Below are positions 30,801-39,496 of a DNA stretch of 64,000 bases, piece by piece. Location of the stretch: the NCBI RefSeq assembly GCF_013409045.1, contig NZ_JACCBT010000001.1:5084001-5148000 (forward strand). Reading direction: 5' to 3'. Position numbers and translations under genes: made by a program. The notes below the pieces were generated by a model. That model was not told the DNA's origin. It was given only the letters and a program-made list of their open reading frames with translations, and ran no database searches. Origin of the DNA: Actinomadura citrea. GTDB taxonomy: Bacteria; Actinomycetota; Actinomycetes; Streptosporangiales; Streptosporangiaceae. Position 1 is the first letter of the stretch. Each line of letters begins with the position of its first letter.

Positions 30801-31567
30801 TCGCCCGATTCCGGGACGTCGGTCTGGTCGCCGAACACCTGCGGGGACGCCACCGGCAGATCGGCGTACCAGTCGTAGAACGACAGCATCGTGCCGCCGA
30901 TCAACGACACGAACCGGGCGCCCGACGCGTGCGACACCATCGACATCGCCGGGATCGGAGAGAAGCCGGCGATCCGGTCGGGGCCGAACTCCCCGATGGT
31001 GTGGACGTGCGCTGCGGCGATCATCTCGGTGGCCTCGTCCCACGTCGCGCGGACGAGGCCACCGCGGCCCCGCGCGCCCTTGTAGGCGCGGGCCTTCTCC
31101 GGGTCGGAGACGATGGCGCGCCACGCGGTCACCGGGTCGCCGGTGCGGGCCTTGGCCTCCCGGTACATCTCCAGCAGGACACCGCGCACGTACGGGTACC
31201 GCACGCGGGTCGGCGAGTAGGTGTACCAGGAGAACGACGCGCCCCGGGGGCAGCCGCGCGGCTCGTACTCGGGACGGTCGGGTCCCACCGAGGGGTAGTC
31301 GGTCTGCTGCGCCTCCCAGGTGATGATGCCGTCCTTGACGTACACCTTCCAGGAGCACGATCCGGTGCAGTTCACCCCGTGGGTGGAGCGCACGACCTTG
31401 TCGTGCGACCAGCGGTCACGGTAGAACGCGTCCGCCTGCCGCCCGCCCTTCTTGGTGATGGTCCGCAGATCGGGCGAGATCCGCGCGCGGGTGAAGTACC
31501 TCCGCGTGCCCACCAGTGCGTCTTCCAGCGGGCCGTCCAGGCCAGGCCGGCCATCGGTCGAGCTCAA
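27875..31567 (-). CDS. narG: Respiratory nitrate reductase alpha subunit
   Basis: 1230 residues, the molybdenum-bis-MGD catalytic subunit of membrane-bound nitrate reductase. The N-terminal iron-sulfur site is the His/Cys type (HGVNCTGSCSWKVYVKDG, His first), followed by CPRGASFSWYTYSPTR. Later segments such as MIIMGAGTNHWFHSD, GGWAHYVGQEKCRP and YEKHDLNTTDMHPFVHSF are typical of NarG. The His-type cluster and absence of a Tat signal distinguish it from NapA and match a cytoplasmic-facing enzyme. It starts 15 bases after narK. Confidence 0.95.
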   Translation of the reverse strand: MSSTDGRPGLDGPLEDALVGTRRYFTRARISPDLRTITKKGGRQADAFYRDRWSHDKVVRSTHGVNCTGSCSWKVYVKDGIITWEAQQTDYPSVGPDRPEYEPRGCPRGASFSWYTYSPTRVRYPYVRGVLLEMYREAKARTGDPVTAWRAIVSDPEKARAYKGARGRGGLVRATWDEATEMIAAAHVHTIGEFGPDRIAGFSPIPAMSMVSHASGARFVSLIGGTMLSFYDWYADLPVASPQVFGDQTDVPESGDWWDAGYLIMWGSNLPVTRTPDAHWMTEARYRGQKVVAVSPDYADNVKFADEWLAAQPGTDGALAMAMGHVILKEFFVDRQATYFADYVKRYSDLPFLVRLEERDGTCVPGKFLTAADLPGAEAESENAAFKTVILDANTGHPLVPNGSLGFRYGDAGVGRWNLDLGDADPLLSVEGGETVEIELARFDGVDGAPGTLRRGVPVREVGGHLVTTVFDLLLAQYGVRRAGLPGSWPSGYDDASEPGTPAWQETVTGVPARAAERIGREFAANAEESRGRSMIIMGAGTNHWFHSDTIYRTFLALTTLTGGQGVNGGGWAHYVGQEKCRPVTGWAQLAFGLDWSRPPRQMIGTAFWYLHSDQFRYDQFDAGTLSAATGGGQLAGRSTADVIAQAARLGWMPSYPTFDRNPLTLADEAEAAGRPAGEHIVDELKAGRLKFACQDPDAPENFPRVLTVWRSNLLGSSAKGNEYFLKHLLGADDAVRAEETPPDERPREVVWRDEAPAGKLDLLLSLDFRMTSTTVYSDIVLPAATWYEKHDLNTTDMHPFVHSFNPAIAPPWQTRSDWRAFQDIAVQFSRLAERHLGVRKDVVAVPLLHDTPDEMATPHGRVADWAEGECEPVPGVTMPKLVTVERDYPAVAAKMTALGPLAERLGATTKGVTFDMEGAVEYLRHKNGVVRGGPADGRPSLRRDVHACEMILAMSGTTNGQLATQGFRAVERRTGQRLADLAAEHEGRQITFADTQARPVPVITSPEWSGSEAGGRRYSPFTINVERLKPWHTLTGRQHFYLDHDWMAELGEQLPTFRPPLNMSALFGEPELGETGELGLTVRYLTPHNKWSIHSEYQDNLFMLSLSRGGPVIWMSGVDAAKIGVRDNDWIEAVNRNGVVVARAIVSHRMPEGTVYMYHAQDKLIDVPRSETSGRRGGIHNSLTRLLIKPSHLIGGYAQLSFAFNYLGPTGNQRDEVTVIRRRSQEVQY

Positions 31568-31582
31568 CTCCGCTTCCCTTCC

Positions 31583-32821
31583 CTATACGTCCTGGCGGCC
31601 CGGCGCGGCGCGCCGGACGACCGTGGCGGTGAACAGCGCGGCGGCCGCGGCCACGAGCGCGAGCAGAACCAGTCCGGCGGCGTACGAGCCGTAGGCGCCG
31701 TAGACGAAGCCCATCACCAGCGGCGGGACGAACCCGCCGAGTCCGCCCGCGGCGCCGACGACGCCGGTGACCGCGCCGACCTTGCTCACCGGGGTGAGCT
31801 GAGCGACCAGCGCGAACGTCGCCCCGCTGCCGGCGCCGAGCGCGGCGGCCATGGCGAGGAACGCGATCGTCCCGAGCGGCGTCAGCGGCGGCGCGGACGC
31901 CTGCGCCGCCGCGCCCGCCACCGTCACCGCCAGGGCCACGACCATCACCCGGGCTGCGCCGACCCGGTCCGACAGCCATCCGCCGAGCGGGCGCATCACG
32001 ACGGCCAGCAGGACGAACCCCGCCATCCGGTTCGCGGCGTCCGCCTGGGACAGCCCGTACTGCGTCTTCAGATACGTCGGCAGGTACACCGAGAACGCGA
32101 CGTAGCCGCCGAAGGCCACCGCGTACAGCGCCGACATCTGCCAGGTCACGCCCATCCGGGCCGTGGCGACCAGCCGTTTCGCGAGCGGCTCGGCCGGCGC
32201 CGTCCGCCCGGGGGCCTCCCGCAGGACGAGCCAGGCGGCCGCCGCGTACACGGCGAGCAGCACGGCCATCACCACGAACGGGAACTCCATCCCGTACCTG
32301 TCGACCTCCTTGACCGTCGTCAGAGCGCTGATCGCGGTGCCGCCCATCCCGGCGCCGAAGATCCCGATCGCCAGCCCGCGCCGCTCGGGCGGGAACCAGG
32401 CGTTGACGAAGGGGACCCCGACCGCGAACGTCGTGCCGGCGATGCCGAGGAAGAACCCGCCCGCGAGCAGCGACGCCAGCGAGGAGTGCCCGGCCAGGCC
32501 CAGGTAGAGGACGGGCACGATGGTGAACAGCGAGACCGCGGGGAACATCGCCCGGCCGCCGAACCGGTCGGTCAGCGCGCCGACGGGGATGCGTCCCAGC
32601 GAGCCCACGACCACGGGCACGGCCACGAGCAGGGACTGCTCGAACGACGACAGCTCCAGCGAGTCCTTGAACCGCGGGCCGAGCGGGCTCAGCAGCGCCC
32701 ACGCCCAGAAGTTCACCGCGAACCCGATCGTGGCCACCGCCAGCATGACCATCGGCCGCCCGCCGCCGCCCCGCCCGGTCTCCGCGGGGCCCGCTTCCGC
32801 CGTCCGGCGTGTCCCAGTCAC
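31583..32821 (-). CDS. narK: Nitrate/nitrite transporter
   Basis: 412 residues, major facilitator with twelve membrane segments. Family stretches include FWAWALLSPLGPRFKD, GRIPVGALTDRFGGR, GMGGTAISALTTVKEVD and GAAGGLGGFVPPLVMG. It brings nitrate in and/or nitrite out for NarGHI. I take the GTG at 32821, preceded by GGAGGCAGGAG, giving a 23-residue cytoplasmic head; the longer reading frame upstream looks non-coding. It is the first gene of narKGHJI, so import and reduction are co-expressed. I saw no FNR-like or NarL-like site upstream. Confidence 0.9.
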   Translation of the reverse strand: MTGTRRTAEAGPAETGRGGGGRPMVMLAVATIGFAVNFWAWALLSPLGPRFKDSLELSSFEQSLLVAVPVVVGSLGRIPVGALTDRFGGRAMFPAVSLFTIVPVLYLGLAGHSSLASLLAGGFFLGIAGTTFAVGVPFVNAWFPPERRGLAIGIFGAGMGGTAISALTTVKEVDRYGMEFPFVVMAVLLAVYAAAAWLVLREAPGRTAPAEPLAKRLVATARMGVTWQMSALYAVAFGGYVAFSVYLPTYLKTQYGLSQADAANRMAGFVLLAVVMRPLGGWLSDRVGAARVMVVALAVTVAGAAAQASAPPLTPLGTIAFLAMAAALGAGSGATFALVAQLTPVSKVGAVTGVVGAAGGLGGFVPPLVMGFVYGAYGSYAAGLVLLALVAAAAALFTATVVRRAAPGRQDV

Positions 32822-33015
32822 CGTGCTCCTGCCTCCGTCAGCCCGATTTCGGTGGGCCTTCCCTGCGCGTCCTGCGGACACCCATGATCGGTTTCCGCCG
32901 CACCACCCTCGTGGAGCTCGGTGACGCGCGGTAGGGACCTTGGTCCCGACGGCGGGCCCGGCGGTCGGGGCCGCCGGGCGACCGGCGTCCCGCACCATGA
33001 CCTACCGTTGTCACC
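32822..33015. promoter_or_regulatory. Divergent promoter region, narK / FAD dehydrogenase
   Basis: About 194 bases separating two divergently read units. Both promoters must lie here. No TTGAT-N4-ATCAA (FNR type) or other clear palindrome was found. Confidence 0.4.
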
Positions 33016-35868
33016 GTGACCGACCATCGTGAGCACGGCGAGCTGGTGGAGGCGCTGCGGGCGGCCGGGGTCAGCGGGGTGGACGACTCGGCGCTCGCGC
33101 GGTCCCTGTACTCCTCGGACGCCTCCCTGTACCGGGTGCCGCCGCGGGTCGTGGTGACGCCCCGTGAGACGGGCGAGCTGCCGGCCGTCCTCGCGGTGTG
33201 CCGCGACGCCGGGGTGCCGCTCACCATGCGGGGCGCCGGGACGTCCATCGCGGGGAACGCGGTCGGGCCCGGGGTCGTCGTCGACGTGAGCCGGCACCTC
33301 GACCGGGTGCTGGAGATCGACCCGGAGGCGGGGACGGCGCTGGTGGAGCCCGGCATCGTGCAGGCGCGCCTGCACCGGGCGGCGGCGGAGCACGGGCTGC
33401 GGTTCGGGCCCGATCCGTCCACCCGGACGCGCGCCACGCTCGGCGGGATGATCGGCAACAACGCGTGCGGGTCGCGGGCGCTCGGCTACGGGCGCACGAG
33501 CGACAACGTGCTCGGCCTCGACGTCGTCACCGGATCCGGGGAGCGGCTGCGGCTCGGCGACGTGCCGGGGGCGCGCCCCGGCAGCGTCCTGCTGGAGCGG
33601 CTGCGGGGGCTGGTCGGTGAGAACCTGGCCCTCGTGCGGACGGAGTTCGGGCGGTTCGGCCGGCAGGTCTCCGGTTACTCGCTGGAGCACCTCCTGCCGG
33701 AGAAGGGCTTCGACGTCGCCCGCGCGCTGGTGGGAAGCGAGGGAACGCTCGCACTGACGCTGGCGGCTCGGGTGCGGATGGTCCGGGAGCCCGCGCACCG
33801 GGCGCTCGTGGTGCTCGGATACGGGTCGATGGCCGAGGCCGCCGACGCCGTCCCGGCGATCCTGCCGCACGGCCCGGTCGCGTGCGAGGGGCTGGACTCG
33901 CGGATCGTGAACGTCGTGCGGGAGCGGCGGGGCGCCGGCGCGGTGCCGCCGCTGCCGTCCGGGTCCGGATGGCTGCTGGTGGAACTGGCCGGATCCGAGC
34001 CGGGGGCGCCGCGTTCCACGGCGCGCGAGATCATCGCCGCGTCCGGCTGCGCCGACTCGGCTCTCGTGGAGGACATGGCGCTGGCCGACGCGCTGTGGCG
34101 GATCCGCGAGGACGGCTCCGGGCTCGTCGCGCGCACGCCCGCCGGCGAGCAGGCGCACGCCGGGTGGGAGGACGCGGCCGTCCCGCCCGAGCGGCTCGGC
34201 GCGTACCTGCGGGAGTTCGAGACGCTGCTGGCCGGCTACGACCTGTTCGGCGTCCCGTACGGCCATTTCGGCGACGGGTGCATCCACGTCCGCATCGACT
34301 TCCCGTTCGGACGGACCGGCGGGACGCGCGTCTTCCGGGACTTCCTGAACGACGCGGCCGCACTGGCGGCCCGGCACGGCGGCACCATGTCGGGCGAGCA
34401 CGGCGACGGGCGGGCCCGCAGCGAGCTGCTGCCGCACATGTACTCGGCCGGGGCGCTGGCGCTGTGCTCGGCCGTCAAGGACGTCTTCGATCCGGACGAT
34501 GTACTCAATCCCGGCATCATCGTGCGCCCGGCGGCCGTGGACGCCGACCTGCGCGCCGTGCAGACGATCCCGCTGGACCGGGGCCTCGGTCTCGCCTACC
34601 GGGACGACCGCGGCGACCTGTCCCGGGCCGTGCACCGCTGCACCGGCGTGGGCAAGTGCCGTGCCGACAACACCGGGGCGGGCGGCGTGATGTGCCCGTC
34701 CTACCTGGCGACCCGGGAGGAGAAGGACTCCACGCGCGGACGGGCCCGGGTCCTCCAGGAGGTCGTCAGCGGGAAGCTCGGCCCGGACGGCTGGAGGTCC
34801 GAGGCCCTGCACGACGTCCTCGACCTGTGCCTGGCCTGCAAGGGCTGCGCGTCCGACTGCCCGACCGGCGTCGACATGGCCTCCTACAAGGCGGAGGCGC
34901 TGCACCGGCGGTACCGGGGGCGGATCCGGCCGCGGTCCCACTACGCGCTCGGCCGGCTCCCGCTCTGGACCCGGCTCGCCGCCAGGGCGCCCGCGGCGGT
35001 CAAGGCGGTCAACGCGGCGATGCGGTCGCGCGCGTTGAAGCCGCTGCTCGCCTGGGGCGCGGGCATCGACCGGCGGCGCACGCTCCCCGCGCTCGCGCCC
35101 GTGACGTTCCGGCGCTGGTTCGCCTCCCACCGCAGCCCGGAGGGCCGCAACGGCGACGTCGTCCTGTTCGTGGACAGCTTCACCGACGCGTTCTCCCCGG
35201 AGGTGGGCCGGGCGACCGTGCAGGTGCTGGAGCACGCCGGCTACCGCGTCACGGTGACCGAGCGCCCCGTGTGCTGCGGGATCACGTGGATCTCCACCGG
35301 GCAGCTGGACGGGGCGCGGGCGCAGGCGCGCCGCACCGTCCGCGCGCTGCTCCCCCACGTCCGGCGCGGCGCCAGGGTCGTCGGCATGGAGCCGTCCTGC
35401 ACCGGGGTGCTGCGGTCCGACGCCGAGGAGCTGCTGAGGGGCGTGGACGCGGCCGCCGCCCGCGAGGTCGCCGCCGCGACCCGCACCCTGGCCGAGCTGC
35501 TCGCCGAGACACCGGACTGGACGCCGCCCGACCTGTCCGGCGTCACCGGGATCGCGCAGCCGCACTGCCACCACCACGCCGTCATGGGCTGGGCGAAGGA
35601 CGCCGACCTGCTGCGGAAGGCGGGCGCGGGCGTCGAGCGGCTCGGCGACTGCTGCGGGCTGGCCGGCAACTTCGGCGTCGAGAAGGGCCACCACGAGGTG
35701 TCGGTCGCCGTCGCCGAGCAGCGGCTGCTCCCGGCCGTCCGCGCGGCCGGGGAGGACGCCGTGATCCTGGCCGACGGGTTCAGCTGCCGCACGCAGCTGC
35801 GCGAGCTGGCGCACCGCGACGGCGAGCACCTCGCCCAGCTCCTGGCCCGGCGCCTGCCGGGGCGCTGA
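33016..35868 (+). CDS. FAD-linked oxidase / iron-sulfur dehydrogenase fusion
   Basis: 950 residues. Residues about 35-480 are a VAO-type FAD domain (TMRGAGTSIAGNAVG, GGMIGNNACGSRALGYG, and HFGDGCIHVRIDFPFG at the substrate end). Next come two 4Fe-4S motifs (CTGVGKCRADNTGAGGVMCP and CLACKGCASDCPTGVD), then two CCG domains (VCCGITW and DCCGLAGNFG). This is the fused layout of respiratory D-2-hydroxyacid dehydrogenases such as the D-lactate or D-2-hydroxyglutarate type. The substrate cannot be fixed. It is divergent from nar and could feed electrons to the quinone pool. Confidence 0.88.
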   Translation: MTDHREHGELVEALRAAGVSGVDDSALARSLYSSDASLYRVPPRVVVTPRETGELPAVLAVCRDAGVPLTMRGAGTSIAGNAVGPGVVVDVSRHLDRVLEIDPEAGTALVEPGIVQARLHRAAAEHGLRFGPDPSTRTRATLGGMIGNNACGSRALGYGRTSDNVLGLDVVTGSGERLRLGDVPGARPGSVLLERLRGLVGENLALVRTEFGRFGRQVSGYSLEHLLPEKGFDVARALVGSEGTLALTLAARVRMVREPAHRALVVLGYGSMAEAADAVPAILPHGPVACEGLDSRIVNVVRERRGAGAVPPLPSGSGWLLVELAGSEPGAPRSTAREIIAASGCADSALVEDMALADALWRIREDGSGLVARTPAGEQAHAGWEDAAVPPERLGAYLREFETLLAGYDLFGVPYGHFGDGCIHVRIDFPFGRTGGTRVFRDFLNDAAALAARHGGTMSGEHGDGRARSELLPHMYSAGALALCSAVKDVFDPDDVLNPGIIVRPAAVDADLRAVQTIPLDRGLGLAYRDDRGDLSRAVHRCTGVGKCRADNTGAGGVMCPSYLATREEKDSTRGRARVLQEVVSGKLGPDGWRSEALHDVLDLCLACKGCASDCPTGVDMASYKAEALHRRYRGRIRPRSHYALGRLPLWTRLAARAPAAVKAVNAAMRSRALKPLLAWGAGIDRRRTLPALAPVTFRRWFASHRSPEGRNGDVVLFVDSFTDAFSPEVGRATVQVLEHAGYRVTVTERPVCCGITWISTGQLDGARAQARRTVRALLPHVRRGARVVGMEPSCTGVLRSDAEELLRGVDAAAAREVAAATRTLAELLAETPDWTPPDLSGVTGIAQPHCHHHAVMGWAKDADLLRKAGAGVERLGDCCGLAGNFGVEKGHHEVSVAVAEQRLLPAVRAAGEDAVILADGFSCRTQLRELAHRDGEHLAQLLARRLPGR

Positions 35869-35881
35869 CCGCCCGGCGCGG

Positions 35882-36628
35882 CTAACCGCCCAGCGTGCGC
35901 GACAGGGTGAGCGCGGCGGTGTGCACGGCCGGTGCGACGGCGGCGAGCCGCATCCGGGTCGCCCAGCCCGACACCGACAGCGCGCCGAGGACCAGGCCGT
36001 CCGGGCCGAGGACGGGGCTCGCGGCGCAGACGATCCCGCGGCCGGACTCCTCCCGGTCGTAGGCGACGCCCTCCCGCCTGATCGTCTCCAGCTCCCGGGC
36101 GAGCAACCCCGGCGCGGTCACGCTGCGCTCGCTGGCCTTGACCAGCTCCGACTCCAGCACCCGCTGCACCGCCTCCGGCGGGGAGAACGCGAGGATCGCC
36201 TTGCCCACCCCGGTCACGTGCGCGGGCAGCCGCCCGCCCACCTGCGACGGCAGCCGCGGCCCGCCGGAGGAGCCGAGGATCTCCACGTAGACCACCTCAC
36301 CGCCCTCCAGCACCGCGAGGTGGACGGTCTGCCGGGTCGCCTCCCGCAGGTCCGACATGTACGGGACGGCGGCGTCCCGCAGCACCCGCTGGCGCGGGAC
36401 CCGCTGCCCGATCTCGAACAGCCGCAGCCCGAGCCGCACCCGCGGGCCCCGGCGCTCCAGGAGCCCGGCGTCCACCAGGTCGAGGGCGATGCGGTGCGCG
36501 GTCGACTTCGGCAGGCCGCTGCGGCGGGCCAGCTCGGCGGCGCCCAGGCCGTCGTCCTCCGGACGGAACGCCGACAGCACCGCGACGACGCGGCGCAGGA
36601 AGCTCTCCTCGGACGGAACGGACGGCAT
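35882..36628 (-). CDS. IclR-family transcriptional regulator
   Basis: 248 residues. The N-terminal winged helix includes LGAAELARRSGLPKSTAHRIALDLVD, and the C-terminal effector domain contains LPAHVTGVGKAILAF and the usual AYDREESGRGIVCAASPV. IclR proteins often control aromatic and steroid breakdown and bind a pathway metabolite. It is divergent from the hydratase-aldolase operon with 95 bases between them, the usual arrangement of a local regulator. ATG at 36628 fits the family start; no strong ribosome site precedes it. Confidence 0.87.
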   Translation of the reverse strand: MPSVPSEESFLRRVVAVLSAFRPEDDGLGAAELARRSGLPKSTAHRIALDLVDAGLLERRGPRVRLGLRLFEIGQRVPRQRVLRDAAVPYMSDLREATRQTVHLAVLEGGEVVYVEILGSSGGPRLPSQVGGRLPAHVTGVGKAILAFSPPEAVQRVLESELVKASERSVTAPGLLARELETIRREGVAYDREESGRGIVCAASPVLGPDGLVLGALSVSGWATRMRLAAVAPAVHTAALTLSRTLGG

Positions 36629-36723
36629 GGAAGAAGTGTCCCACCACGCGGGACGGCCGCGTTGCCCGCGGGGGCCCGGGCGGGAGAGGCTCGGCCTGCC
36701 CATACGAACGAAAGGACGGCCCC

Positions 36724-37521
36724 ATGGACCCGGGTTCCGTGGAGAAGGCCGCGGCCGCGCTGCTCGACGCGTACGCCACCGGCACTCCCATCTCGCCCCT
36801 GACGAAGGACCATCCGGACATGTCGGTGGCCGACGCCTACGCGGTCCAGCTCGCCCAGGTCAAGGCCTGGACGGCCGCCGGCGCGCGGATCAAGGGCCAC
36901 AAGGTCGGCCTGACCTCGGCCGCGATGCAGCGCCAGATGGGCGTGGACCAGCCGGACTTCGGCGTGCTGCTGGACACGATGTTCCTGCCGGAGAGCGCCC
37001 CGATCGACACCGGCCGGTTCCTGCAGCCCCGGATCGAGCCGGAGGTCGCGTTCGTGCTGGGCCGCCCGCTGGCCGGTCCCGGCGCCACGACGGCGGACGC
37101 CGTCGCGGCCGTCGAGTACGTGCTGCCCGCGCTGGAGGTGATCGACTCCCGCATCGCGGACTGGAAGATCACCCTTCCGGACACGATCGCGGACAACGCC
37201 TCCAGCGGAGGCGTCGTGCTCGGCACCCGCCCGGTCCGGCTGGACGACCAGGACCTGTCGCTGATGGGCTGCCTGCTGCGCCGCGACGGCGACCTGATCG
37301 ACACCGGCGCGGGCGGCGCGGTCCTCGGCTCGCCGGTCAACGCGCTGGTCTGGCTGGCCAACGTCCTCGGCGAGCGCGGCGTGAGCCTGGAGGCCGGGCA
37401 CGTGGTCCTGCCCGGCTCGATCACCGCGGCCGTACCGGTCGCGCCCGGGCAGACACTGACGGCGACGTTCGCCGGGATCGGTTCGGTGACCGCTCGGTTC
37501 GGAAGGGAGGAGCTGACATGA
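36724..37521 (+). CDS. 2-keto-4-pentenoate hydratase (HsaE/MhpD type)
   Basis: 265 residues, fumarylacetoacetase-like hydratase family: IKGHKVGLTSAAMQRQMGV, IEPEVAFVLGRPL and the metal-binding VIDSRIADWKI are clear. It adds water to 2-hydroxypenta-2,4-dienoate to give 4-hydroxy-2-oxovalerate. ATG preceded by GAAAGGACG. The stop overlaps the next start by four bases (ATGA). First gene of a three-gene lower meta-cleavage operon. Confidence 0.9.
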   Translation: MDPGSVEKAAAALLDAYATGTPISPLTKDHPDMSVADAYAVQLAQVKAWTAAGARIKGHKVGLTSAAMQRQMGVDQPDFGVLLDTMFLPESAPIDTGRFLQPRIEPEVAFVLGRPLAGPGATTADAVAAVEYVLPALEVIDSRIADWKITLPDTIADNASSGGVVLGTRPVRLDDQDLSLMGCLLRRDGDLIDTGAGGAVLGSPVNALVWLANVLGERGVSLEAGHVVLPGSITAAVPVAPGQTLTATFAGIGSVTARFGREELT

Positions 37522-38468
37522 ACGAAGCGACCCGGGGGACGCGGGGGGCCGCCCCCTCGCAGGGAACGGGAACGGGCAGGCTGACGGCGGCGATCGTCGG
37601 GCCGGGCAACATCGGCACCGACCTGCTGGTCAAGCTCCAGCGCAGCGAGCTGATCGACGTCCACTCGATGGTCGGGGTGGTGCCCGGGTCCGACGGCCTG
37701 GAGCGCGCCCGCAAGATGGGCGTCGAGGCGTCGGCGGAGGGCGTGGAGTGGCTGCTGAAGCAGCCCACGCTGCCCGACCTGGTGTTCGAGGCGACGTCGG
37801 CGAAGGCGCACCTGGCCAACGCGCCCCGCTACGAGGAGGCGGGGATCACGGCGATCGACCTGACACCGGCCGCGACGGGCCCCCTGGTGTGCCCGCCGGT
37901 GAACCTGGACTCGCTGTCGGACGCCCCCAACCTCAACATGATCACCTGCGGCGGGCAGGCGACGATCCCGATCGTGCACGCGGTGTCCTCGGTGGTGCCC
38001 GTGCCGTACGCCGAGATCGTCGCGTCGATCGCGTCCCGCTCGGCCGGGCCCGGCACCCGCGCGAACATCGACGAGTTCACCGAGACCACGGCCCGCGCGA
38101 TCGAGCAGGTCGGCGGCGCCGGGCGGGGCAAGGCGATCATCATCCTGAACCCGGTGGACCCGCCGATGATCATGCGGGACACGGTGTTCTGCGCGATCCC
38201 GTCCGACGCCGACACCAAGGCCATCGCGGAGTCGGTCGAGAAGATGGTCGCGAAGGTCGCCGCCTACGTCCCCGGCTACACGCTGCGGGTCGAGCCCCAG
38301 TTCGACGAGCCCCGCGACATCTGGAACGGGATGGCCCGCGTCGCGGTGTTCCTGGAGGTCCGCGGCAACGGCGACCACCTGCCGCCGTGGGCCGGCAACC
38401 TCGACATCATGACCGCGGCCGCAGCCAGGGTCGGCGAGCAGCTCGCGCGGAGAAAGGCCTCGATATGA
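37518..38468 (+). CDS. Acetaldehyde dehydrogenase, acylating (HsaG/MhpF type)
   Basis: 316 residues. AAIVGPGNIGTDLL is the NAD site; the catalytic Cys is in NMITCGGQATIPIVHAV. TRANIDEFTETTARAI and the C-terminal region match the family. It converts acetaldehyde (or propionaldehyde) plus CoA to acyl-CoA and forms a channelled complex with the aldolase encoded next. It starts with MNEATRGTRG after GGAGGAG, overlapping the previous stop. The 20-residue N-terminal extension rich in Gly/Thr is slightly longer than usual. Confidence 0.92.
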   Translation: MNEATRGTRGAAPSQGTGTGRLTAAIVGPGNIGTDLLVKLQRSELIDVHSMVGVVPGSDGLERARKMGVEASAEGVEWLLKQPTLPDLVFEATSAKAHLANAPRYEEAGITAIDLTPAATGPLVCPPVNLDSLSDAPNLNMITCGGQATIPIVHAVSSVVPVPYAEIVASIASRSAGPGTRANIDEFTETTARAIEQVGGAGRGKAIIILNPVDPPMIMRDTVFCAIPSDADTKAIAESVEKMVAKVAAYVPGYTLRVEPQFDEPRDIWNGMARVAVFLEVRGNGDHLPPWAGNLDIMTAAAARVGEQLARRKASI

Positions 38469-39496
38469 GCGACGTCAGCGAGAAGATCCGGATCACCGAC
38501 TCCACGCTGCGGGACGGCAGCCACGCGATGGCGCACCGCTTCACCGAGGAGCAGGTCCGGGGCGTCGTGCACGCCCTGGACGCCGCCGGCGTCGAGGTCA
38601 TCGAGGTCACCCACGGCGACGGCCTCGGCGGGTCGTCCTTCAACTACGGCTTCTCGCTGGAGGACGACGTCAAGCTCGTCGCCGCCGCCGTGGACGAGGC
38701 CGCCCGGGCCAAGATCGCCGTCCTGCTGCTGCCGGGGCTCGGCACGGTCAACGACCTGAGGATGGCGCACGACGCGGGCGCGTCCGTCGCCCGGGTCGCG
38801 ACGCACTGCACGGAGGCGGACGTGTCGCTGCAGCACTTCGCCGCCGCCCGCGACCTCGGCATGGAGACCGTCGGGTTCCTCATGCTGTCGCACCGGGTGC
38901 GCCCCGAGGAGCTGGCGCGGCAGGCCCGGATCATGGTGGACGGCGGCGCGCAGTGCGTCTACGTCGTCGACTCCGCCGGCGCCCTCGTCCTCGGCGAGGC
39001 GCAGGAGCGGATCAGCGCGCTGGTCAAGGAGATCGGGCACGAGGCGCAGGTCGGCTTCCACGGCCACCAGAACCTCTCCCTCGGCGTGGCCAACTCCGTC
39101 CTGGCACAGCAGAACGGCGCCCGGCAGATCGACGGCGCGCTGTGCGCTCTCGGCGCGGGGGCCGGCAACTCCCCCACCGAGGTCCTGGTCGCGACCTTCG
39201 AGCGGCTCGGCGTCCCGACGGGCGTGGACGTGCAGGGCGCGCTGGCGGCGGCCGACGACGTGGTGAAGCCGTTCCTGCACCGGCTGCCGTTCGCCGACCG
39301 CGGCGCGATCACGCAGGGGTACGCGGGCGTGTACTCCAGCTTCCTGCTGCACGCCGAGCGGGCCGCCGAGCGCTACGGCGTCCCGGCGCACGAGATCCTG
39401 CAGAAGGTCGGCGAGGCCGGCTACGTGGGCGGCCAGGAGGACATGATCATCGACGTGGCGCTCCAGCTCGCCGCCGAGCGCGACCGCGCGTCATAG
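38465..39496 (+). CDS. 4-hydroxy-2-oxovalerate aldolase (HsaF/MhpE type)
   Basis: 343 residues. ITDSTLRDGSHAMAHRF at the start (metal and catalytic residues), GDGLGGSSFNYGFS, and GFHGHQNLSLGVANS in the barrel mark a DmpG-type aldolase with the C-terminal communication domain that docks on the dehydrogenase. It splits 4-hydroxy-2-oxo acids into pyruvate and an aldehyde. Overlaps the dehydrogenase gene by four bases; its 3' end overlaps the convergent HAD gene by six bases. Confidence 0.93.
   Translation: MSDVSEKIRITDSTLRDGSHAMAHRFTEEQVRGVVHALDAAGVEVIEVTHGDGLGGSSFNYGFSLEDDVKLVAAAVDEAARAKIAVLLLPGLGTVNDLRMAHDAGASVARVATHCTEADVSLQHFAAARDLGMETVGFLMLSHRVRPEELARQARIMVDGGAQCVYVVDSAGALVLGEAQERISALVKEIGHEAQVGFHGHQNLSLGVANSVLAQQNGARQIDGALCALGAGAGNSPTEVLVATFERLGVPTGVDVQGALAAADDVVKPFLHRLPFADRGAITQGYAGVYSSFLLHAERAAERYGVPAHEILQKVGEAGYVGGQEDMIIDVALQLAAERDRAS

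Noticed and set aside
27989..32887. A very long plus-strand frame antisense to the nar operon
   Set aside because: It is a by-product of high third-position GC opposite narGHJ; the translation is low-complexity (Arg/Val/Gly/His) without domains.
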